DNA of 10,243 nt from positions 1-10,243 of the forward strand of contig JBJTOP010000013.1 of the NCBI GenBank assembly GCA_046074645.1, given 5' to 3'. This document shows positions 5,257-10,243 of this stretch, in pieces (positions within the stretch are counted from its first letter, which is position 1; the number at the start of each line of letters is the position of its first letter). This DNA is from SXXK01 sp046074645 (GTDB lineage Bacteria; Planctomycetota; Planctomycetia; Planctomycetales; Planctomycetaceae). The position numbers and the translations under genes were made by a program. The notes under the pieces are model-generated. The model saw only the letters and a list, made by a program, of their open reading frames with translations, ran no database searches and was not told where the DNA came from.

Positions 5257-7809
5257 CTACTCTTCCCCAGGGACCTCAAACAAACCCTGCTGGACCTGAT
5301 TCTCTCGCCGCAGGCCGCGTAATACGCGGCCTGCGGCATTGATACCGCTCAGCCAGGCCGTCTCAACTCCGCAACAGCCCCCGCCGTCCTGATCGGACGT
5401 GACCCAGTCGCCGCAAATGCCCAAAGCGGCCTCGTGCAGCTCCCCGGCAACCTCGGACGCGGACACACTTCCCTGCGGCTCCGCATACCTCCAGCGATGC
5501 ACACTCACTACGGCCGGCTCCGATAGCTCAAGCCCCGCCAGCCGACCGAATTCCTGCAGCATCACCTTCCCCGTTGCCTCCGCCTCCAGTTCTGCATGTT
5601 GTCCGCCCCACGCTGGTGTGGAATGCAGCACAACACATTCGGACAAACTCACTCCGTTCGCCTCCACGCACCCAGCCCCTGAACCGCCCGCCCCCACAGC
5701 ACCGCCTGCGCTCGGTTTCGTGTGATTGCGGATGATCCGTCCCAGAATCGGTCCGGCCACTTCCGCAGCCACCCAATCCAGGCCCGGCAGAGTGTTGCGG
5801 AACCCGGCCATCACCGTGCGAATCACTGACCACTGCAGACTTCCGATTTGTGCGGCCACAGTCGGCTGGTGTTCCTGAAGGAGCACCGCGGCCTGAGGTG
5901 CCGGTACTGCGAGAATCAGATAGTCGAAGGGCCCCGATACCACGCCCGAGTCTCCGTGGAGCATCCAGCCGTTCTGGCCCCGTTCCAGCCTCGAAATCTG
6001 CAGCTCCGTACGCACGTCCACATCCCGCAGCAGATGCCTCGCAGCGGCTGGCATGCCCGGCATGGCCGTCAGACGTCTTCTGTGAGGCTGTTCGGACCAC
6101 TGCCCTTCAGATGTCACCTGCATCCACTGACCCGGCCAGACGGCAGCAACTCCTTCGTCCAGCCAGCTGCGGACCAGCTCTCGAAAATTGCGGTTTCTGG
6201 CTTCAAAGCAGACGGCCCCATGATCAAATCGATGCTCCTCCAGCCTTCGTCCTGCCATCCGTCCCCCGACACCGCGACTCTTTTCGAATACTGTGACCGG
6301 CAAACCGTGATCTGCCAATGTGCGCGCTGCGGCAGCACCGGATATCCCGGCGCCGATGACAGCGGTACGCGGCACGGGCCGGGCGCGAGTCACGGTGGTG
6401 CGGCGGCTGTAGGCGGACGCATCAAGCCGCCGTGCGTGCTCTTCCAGCGGCCTTGGACGCACCGTTCCCAGCACTGGCTGCTCGGGCGCGAATGGGCGGT
6501 CAAATTGTCCGAGACACCAGAGTATGCCGCCCCAGGAAGACGGGTCTCGTCCGTCCAGTGCATAGCGATTGTTCAGATCAACAATCAGCTTCAGCGCGTC
6601 ACGGGGATCCTGTCGCCACTGCAGCAGCGCTTTGCCCCATGTCATCCTCACATTGTTGTGCAGCTCGCCGTGAAGCCGCAGCGATTTCTGAGCAGCATTC
6701 CACAACAGATCATCCGTCTCACCAGCTGCCAGACGCTCCCACGAATAGATCGTGGCCCGACGATCGTGCGCGTGATCCATGAGTGTTTGCCGAGCCCACG
6801 CCGGGATCGCTTCCCACGTCGCATGGTCACTTCGGAAGCGACAGAAGCACCACGCCAGCTCCCGCCAGATCAACAGCTCGTCAAGGAATTTCTCCGCGCC
6901 GTCATGGCCCAGCCCGGTACACTCGCGAGCGATCTGAAATGGCGAAACCATCCCGTAGTGCAGGTAAGCCGACATCCGACTCACTCCGTTGACCAGCGGA
7001 TTATTTCGCTTCGCCGCATACTGCCGCAGACCCTGCTTTTGAAAGCCGTTCCAGCGCGCCATGCCGGCTGCAGTGCCGCCGGGAGTGTCAGGCACAGGGC
7101 CGACGGAGTGGTCAATTCGGCATTGACCCACGAGGTCTGACAGATTAACGCCATCCAGCTGCAGCGGTGAGAAGCCGGCAGGAAGCGAATCCCACGCGGC
7201 AGGGCGTTCGTTGATTTCCGGCCAGATTCTCTGCAGTCGCGCTCGATGATGCTTCGAAACGGCAGCGCGAAATTCAAATGCCCGATCCCACGCTCGACCC
7301 GCCAGCTGCATCGGGCAAATGCAGGCCGTGTCCACCGCAACGATCGCCGTCTGACTCCGACTGGCAAGCCCCCGCAAAAACGCAGCCGCCGGGTCCGTCG
7401 GCATGTCCTCCGTCACAACAATCGACGCGGACTCCGCCAGACGCATCAGCCAGTCTTCGCGATGCCCGGGCCGTTCGAGATGAAACACATACGGTATCTG
7501 ACGCCGCTGCAGCTGCCGCTGGACATCCACCGCTCCCTGCAGAATAAACGTATGGTGTCGGTCCGAGGCAAACGCGTACTGCTCAGAAAGTGCGTGATAA
7601 ACCAGCAGCGGTCGATCCAATTCCCGCGCGAGCAGCATTGCGGCGTCCAGAGCTGGGTTTTCGTATGCCCTGACCGCCGTACACATCCAGTACAAAACTC
7701 CACCCGCATTTCCCGGCAAGCCGTCCCGCACGACACGACAACGCTCGCTCAGGTAATCAGGAAGGAGTCGCTTCAGCTGCTGTTGCAGAACGTTCTGAGA
7801 AGCCGGCAT
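5257..7809 (-). CDS. Class II CPD photolyase fused to a renalase/COG3380-like FAD oxidoreductase
   Basis: This is an 850-aa two-enzyme fusion in one uninterrupted frame. Residues about 1-455 are a full class II cyclobutane pyrimidine dimer photolyase, which repairs UV dimers using light and FADH-. Its signatures are WRELAWCFCRFR (315-326), HNNVRMTWGK (384-393), LNNRYALDGRDPSS (412-425) and GQFDRPF soon after. After a ~25-residue Arg-rich linker comes an FAD-binding amine-oxidase-type domain: GAGISG (486-491), Glu509 for the ribose, RGVGGRM (512-518), and the closing ICGDWV (798-803) with GVETAWLSGINAAG (814-827). That half resembles COG3380/renalase-like proteins, typically ~330 aa. A Gly/Ala-rich insert sits at 698-719. 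The ATG at 7809 is chosen for its GAGGA site 8 nt upstream; a GTG at 7848 overlapping the DUF2256 stop is the alternative. The role of the oxidoreductase half, perhaps flavin or NAD(P)H redox supply, is inference. Confidence 0.93.
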   Translation of the reverse strand: MPASQNVLQQQLKRLLPDYLSERCRVVRDGLPGNAGGVLYWMCTAVRAYENPALDAAMLLARELDRPLLVYHALSEQYAFASDRHHTFILQGAVDVQRQLQRRQIPYVFHLERPGHREDWLMRLAESASIVVTEDMPTDPAAAFLRGLASRSQTAIVAVDTACICPMQLAGRAWDRAFEFRAAVSKHHRARLQRIWPEINERPAAWDSLPAGFSPLQLDGVNLSDLVGQCRIDHSVGPVPDTPGGTAAGMARWNGFQKQGLRQYAAKRNNPLVNGVSRMSAYLHYGMVSPFQIARECTGLGHDGAEKFLDELLIWRELAWCFCRFRSDHATWEAIPAWARQTLMDHAHDRRATIYSWERLAAGETDDLLWNAAQKSLRLHGELHNNVRMTWGKALLQWRQDPRDALKLIVDLNNRYALDGRDPSSWGGILWCLGQFDRPFAPEQPVLGTVRPRPLEEHARRLDASAYSRRTTVTRARPVPRTAVIGAGISGAAAARTLADHGLPVTVFEKSRGVGGRMAGRRLEEHRFDHGAVCFEARNRNFRELVRSWLDEGVAAVWPGQWMQVTSEGQWSEQPHRRRLTAMPGMPAAARHLLRDVDVRTELQISRLERGQNGWMLHGDSGVVSGPFDYLILAVPAPQAAVLLQEHQPTVAAQIGSLQWSVIRTVMAGFRNTLPGLDWVAAEVAGPILGRIIRNHTKPSAGGAVGAGGSGAGCVEANGVSLSECVVLHSTPAWGGQHAELEAEATGKVMLQEFGRLAGLELSEPAVVSVHRWRYAEPQGSVSASEVAGELHEAALGICGDWVTSDQDGGGCCGVETAWLSGINAAGRVLRGLRRENQVQQGLFEVPGEE
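5307..5337. repeat. 31-nt near-perfect palindrome at the 3' end of the fusion gene
   Basis: The 15-nt arm GCCGCAGGCCGCGTA (5307-5321) is perfectly repeated inverted at 5323-5337 around a single A. It lies inside the last codons of the fusion gene and 56 nt past the stop of the convergent DUF1501 gene. It is positioned to act as a stem-loop ending DUF1501 transcripts, but no T-run follows on either strand, so an intrinsic terminator is only possible. Confidence 0.7.
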
Positions 7810-7817
7810 CGAAAGAA

Positions 7818-7822
7818 TCCTC
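7818..7822 (-). promoter_or_regulatory. Ribosome binding site of the photolyase-oxidoreductase fusion
   Basis: The minus strand reads GAGGA 8 nt before the ATG at 7809. It supports that start over the GTG at 7848, which would overlap the DUF2256 stop codon. Confidence 0.7.
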
Positions 7823-7844
7823 GCAGGTCTGGTCGTTGGATCTG

Positions 7845-8030
7845 TCACTTTTGCCGCGTTGCCGCGCGGGCCGACGGCACAGTCGACGGTTCAGTTGCGC
7901 GGCCACGGTTTCTGCGACAACGCTCACTGCAGAAACGCACTTCATTCCAGTTGCGCTCCCACCGCTTCCGCCACGAAAACGGCCGGCCGCAGACACAACA
8001 GATCTTCTCAGGCAAGGCAGACTTATGCAT
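7845..8030 (-). CDS. DUF2256 small zinc-ribbon-like protein
   Basis: This 61-aa protein matches the DUF2256 family: K-I-C-C-V-C-G-R-P-F-S-W-R-K-R-W near the start, then WNEVRFCSERCRR. The four likely zinc ligands are Cys11, Cys14, Cys34 and Cys38. The family core ends near residue 41; the Ser/Ala/Arg tail is not conserved in my recollection. DUF2256 genes are commonly found next to photolyase/cryptochrome genes, and that is what is seen here: 23 bp after the upstream photolyase-family gene and 35 bp before the fusion gene. The biochemical role is unknown. A nucleic-acid-binding or complex-assembly role would be inference. The start ATG has a weak GAGAG-type site upstream. Confidence 0.88.
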   Translation of the reverse strand: MHKSALPEKICCVCGRPFSWRKRWERNWNEVRFCSERCRRNRGRATEPSTVPSARAATRQK

Positions 8031-8053
8031 GATTGGTCTCTCTATTCCCCGTA

Positions 8054-9604
8054 CTAACGGTTCCCGTCGGTCAATGGTCGCCGGCGACTCCCATGCCTCT
8101 CGTAGACCGCCGCTGCCGCCTGCCGCGCCGCTGATGTGCTGACTGCTGCAAAGATGCGGTCTCGAGCCAGTCGATAAGCCGACTCGTGCTCCACCAGAGG
8201 AACTGGATAATCCCGACCAATCCGGCAGCCAAACAGCGACTGCTGGAACACAGACATCCTGTGAGGCTCAGCCAGAAACTCATCCGGCACGCCATCCAGC
8301 TCCGGAACCCACCGTCTGATAAACAACCCGGAAGGATCCTGATCCCTTGCCTGTTTGGCAGGTGAATAGATCCGAATCGTGTTGATGCCCGTCACGCCGG
8401 ACTGCATCTGACACTGACTGTAGTGAATGCCTGGCTCGTAGTCTGTAAACATCCGCGCCAGATGCAGCGCCGGACGCCGCCAGTGCAGCCAAAGATGGTA
8501 GGCCGCAAATGACATCACCATGGCACGCATCCGGAAATTGATCCAGCCGGTGCTTCGCAGTGCCCGCATGCACGCATCCACCATCGGATAGCCCGTCTGA
8601 CCATCCTGCCACGCCCGAAACCATTCCTCGCGGAACTCATTCTCACGCAAACCGTCAAAGGCACGGTTCACGTTGCGAAACTCCAGCTGCGGCTCGTCTT
8701 CCAGCTTCTGCATGAAGTGACAATGCCAGCTCAAACGCGACTCGAAACTCGCCAGACTCTGCGTCCATGACTCGTCCACAGACACACCACCCCGAAGATC
8801 CTCACGCACCTGCAGTAGTCGTGCCCTCGAACGCTGAACCACTTGCCGAATTGACAGATTTCCAAACGCCAGATACGGACTCAGCCGGCTGCAGCCCTGT
8901 TCTCCCGTCACCGGACTGCTCATCGCCCGCCGGTAATCCGCTCCTCGCAATTCAAGAAATGTCTGCAGATAACGCTCCCCGGCGTCGCAGCCACCCTCCT
9001 GAAAACCTTGCAACTCCCCCGACAGCCCGTCCACGCCCTCCCGCCAGTACGCATCCGGCTGCAGCTCCTGCGGAACGACTGACTGACCACACAACTCACC
9101 CGGAAACTCGGCCGCACCACAACGAATGCTCTGCGGTTCCTCCACGATCGGCTCCCGCATCCGCGCACGCCAGATCGCAGACCAGCCATCGCGCGATGCC
9201 AGCCTTCGCACAACACCCGACTGCGGCACCTCCTCGATCGGAATCGCATTCGCACGGCACCACGCTCGAACCCGCCGATCCCGCTGATAACTTAAAAAAT
9301 TCCCAGTCTCTTCATGACACCAGATCCGCGCCAAACCACATTTTGAATGCAGCCACGCAAACACTCCAGGAAGATCCCCCTGCAACAGCACCAGACGAGT
9401 CCCCAGCCGCCGCAGACGCGCGTCAAGCTGCATCAGACTTCGCCGCAGAAAACCCCAGTGACGCTCGTCCGCGTCCTCCGCCCGAAGCTGCTCTGGTTCC
9501 AGAACGTACACACACAGCACCAAACCGGCACGGGCCGCAGCCGCCAAAGGCCGATGGTCAATCGTCCGAAGATCCTTTTTGAACCATACAAGTTGCACTG
9601 TCAT
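8054..9604 (-). CDS. Photolyase/cryptochrome-family flavoprotein (FAD-binding domain)
   Basis: This 516-aa protein has an N-terminal antenna-type Rossmann domain (MTVQLVWFKKDLRTIDHRPL, 1-20; to about 135) and a C-terminal all-helical FAD domain (about 210-490). Family marks are SRLSPYLAFGNLSIRQV (239-255), TGYPMVDACMRALRSTGW (337-354), FRMRAMVMSF (357-366) and RRWVPEL (430-436). It belongs to the photolyase/cryptochrome superfamily but not to class II. At the place where E. coli PhrB has its NNGGWQW segment, this protein reads IHYSQCQMQSG (393-403), so the flavin-proximal Trp of the classic electron-transfer chain is not there by my alignment. It also lacks an obvious four-Cys iron-sulfur set of the FeS-BCP kind. 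It may be a repair enzyme of a less-studied branch or a light sensor. It is the first gene of the operon; ATG 9604 has GGA about 7 nt upstream. Confidence 0.9.
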   Translation of the reverse strand: MTVQLVWFKKDLRTIDHRPLAAAARAGLVLCVYVLEPEQLRAEDADERHWGFLRRSLMQLDARLRRLGTRLVLLQGDLPGVFAWLHSKCGLARIWCHEETGNFLSYQRDRRVRAWCRANAIPIEEVPQSGVVRRLASRDGWSAIWRARMREPIVEEPQSIRCGAAEFPGELCGQSVVPQELQPDAYWREGVDGLSGELQGFQEGGCDAGERYLQTFLELRGADYRRAMSSPVTGEQGCSRLSPYLAFGNLSIRQVVQRSRARLLQVREDLRGGVSVDESWTQSLASFESRLSWHCHFMQKLEDEPQLEFRNVNRAFDGLRENEFREEWFRAWQDGQTGYPMVDACMRALRSTGWINFRMRAMVMSFAAYHLWLHWRRPALHLARMFTDYEPGIHYSQCQMQSGVTGINTIRIYSPAKQARDQDPSGLFIRRWVPELDGVPDEFLAEPHRMSVFQQSLFGCRIGRDYPVPLVEHESAYRLARDRIFAAVSTSAARQAAAAVYERHGSRRRPLTDGNR

Positions 9605-9828
9605 GAACGTTCCAGCATTCTGAAGAAGGTCGCAGCCGTCCCTTTATAGAACCATGCCCCCCCAATTCCAGGCAAAACTCCCGCCGATGCCAGCAAACCC
9701 GCACCCAACTCATCTGCTTTCGCCCTCCAGCAGAACATCCACAGGAAGGCCGAAGCTCCTGATGAGCAACCCCAGCCGCCCAATGGCGTTGAAGTTCTCT
9801 TCATCCGGGCGAAAATCGGCCTCAATCC

Positions 9829-9869
9829 CCCCTCTCCCCGGTCCGGGGAGAGGGGATGGGGGGGGGGGG
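9829..9869. repeat. 27-nt palindrome followed by a 12-G run
   Basis: The arm CCCCTCTCCCCGG (9829-9841) is mirrored perfectly at 9843-9855 around a single T, and a run of 12 G follows at 9858-9869. Related sequence recurs at 948-970 and, truncated, at about 9981-10000. Short palindromes of this CTCTCCCCGGTCCGGGGAGAG type are common intergenic repeats in planctomycetes and other bacteria. Confidence 0.85.
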
Positions 9870-9946
9870 TCAAAGAACACTGCCAATCCCCTCGCCAACA
9901 CTTCCACGACACTGTGAATCCAGCATCCTTCTGCACTGTCCGTGCT

Positions 9947-10000
9947 GCGCGTGGCAGGGGCGTTTCACCCCTCACCCCCGACCCCTCTCCCCGGTCCGGC
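9947..10000. repeat. 33-bp dispersed repeat (copy 2) plus truncated palindrome
   Basis: Positions 9947-9979 are the exact reverse complement of 1257-1289. A half copy of the CTCTCCCCGGTCCGG palindrome follows directly at about 9984-9998, lacking its right arm. Confidence 0.8.
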
Positions 10001-10243
10001 AGGCTGTCGTCGTAGGCCGATTTGAGGGCCTTAGCCCCCCCGGAGAATTTTTAAAATCCACCCAAAAACAATGACGTTTTGGTTTCTGAGAGCTACCAGG
10101 GGCTCAGGAGGGACTTATTAGGGCGATATTCCACGCGCGCGAAGCGCCCAAAGCCCCCATCATGTTTCAACTGCGACTGTTTTCCCGTGCTCCGCGCGCA
10201 GCGTGGCCATCACTGTCACAAGTTTTTTGAGATTGAACGCCGT

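Larger units (their letters stand above)
9605..10243. other. Gene-free right end with palindromic repeats
   Basis: This stretch of 639 bp has no gene I can support. It must include the promoter of the photolyase operon; a TATAAA-like -10 is readable on the minus strand near 9644-9649, but no well-spaced -35 is visible. The rest holds members of the CTCTCCCCGG palindrome family, the 33-bp dispersed repeat and a G-run, listed separately. Positions 10004-10243 show only small imperfect stems (for example GGGC-CTTA-GCCC around 10027-10038). Confidence 0.6.

Noticed and set aside
5848..7140. Plus-strand 430-aa opening antisense to the fusion gene
   Set aside because: The minus-strand frame contains clear photolyase and FAD-binding motifs across the same DNA.
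8767..9582. Plus-strand 271-aa Pro/Ser/Thr-rich opening
   Set aside because: It is antisense to the photolyase-family gene, with low-complexity composition expected of a shadow.
9601..9975. Minus-strand 124-aa opening upstream of the photolyase operon
   Set aside because: It translates the palindrome and G-run into Pro/Gly-rich text and has no family resemblance.

Overview
The window looks like a chromosomal segment of a planctomycete (phylum Planctomycetota). The main evidence is a Tat-exported DUF1501 protein of the kind that is greatly expanded in that phylum. A class II photolyase and GC-rich intergenic DNA full of short palindromic repeats fit this. The genus cannot be named from the sequence alone.

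Layout. Positions 1-1396 hold no gene I can support. They contain a near-tandem duplication of a ~264-bp unit studded with small hairpins, then a nested fold-back element (836-994), then two more dispersed-type inverted repeats. Three minus-strand genes follow: a small Cys-rich zinc-binding-type protein (1397-1900), a membrane-anchored rhodanese (2222-2803) and a CysH-type (P)APS reductase (2840-3631). The last two lie 36 bp apart in the order cysH, rhodanese and look like a small sulfur-metabolism unit. The DUF1501 gene (3947-5251) diverges from cysH across 315 bp. It converges on the next minus-strand operon with only 5 bp between stop codons.

The main feature is a compact three-gene minus-strand light/DNA-repair operon, in transcription order: a photolyase/cryptochrome-family flavoprotein (9604-8054), a 61-aa DUF2256 zinc-ribbon protein (8030-7845), and an 850-aa protein (7809-5257). 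The 850-aa protein joins a complete class II CPD photolyase to a renalase/COG3380-like FAD-dependent amine oxidoreductase in one uninterrupted frame. This is the best candidate for something unusual in the window: two flavin enzymes fused, co-transcribed with a third photolyase-like flavoprotein and a small Cys-rich partner.

Positions 9605-10243 are again gene-free and carry copies of the same palindromic repeat family seen at the left end, including a 27-nt near-perfect palindrome followed by a run of 12 G. One 33-bp repeat occurs in opposite orientations at 1257-1289 and 9947-9979, on either side of the whole gene block.
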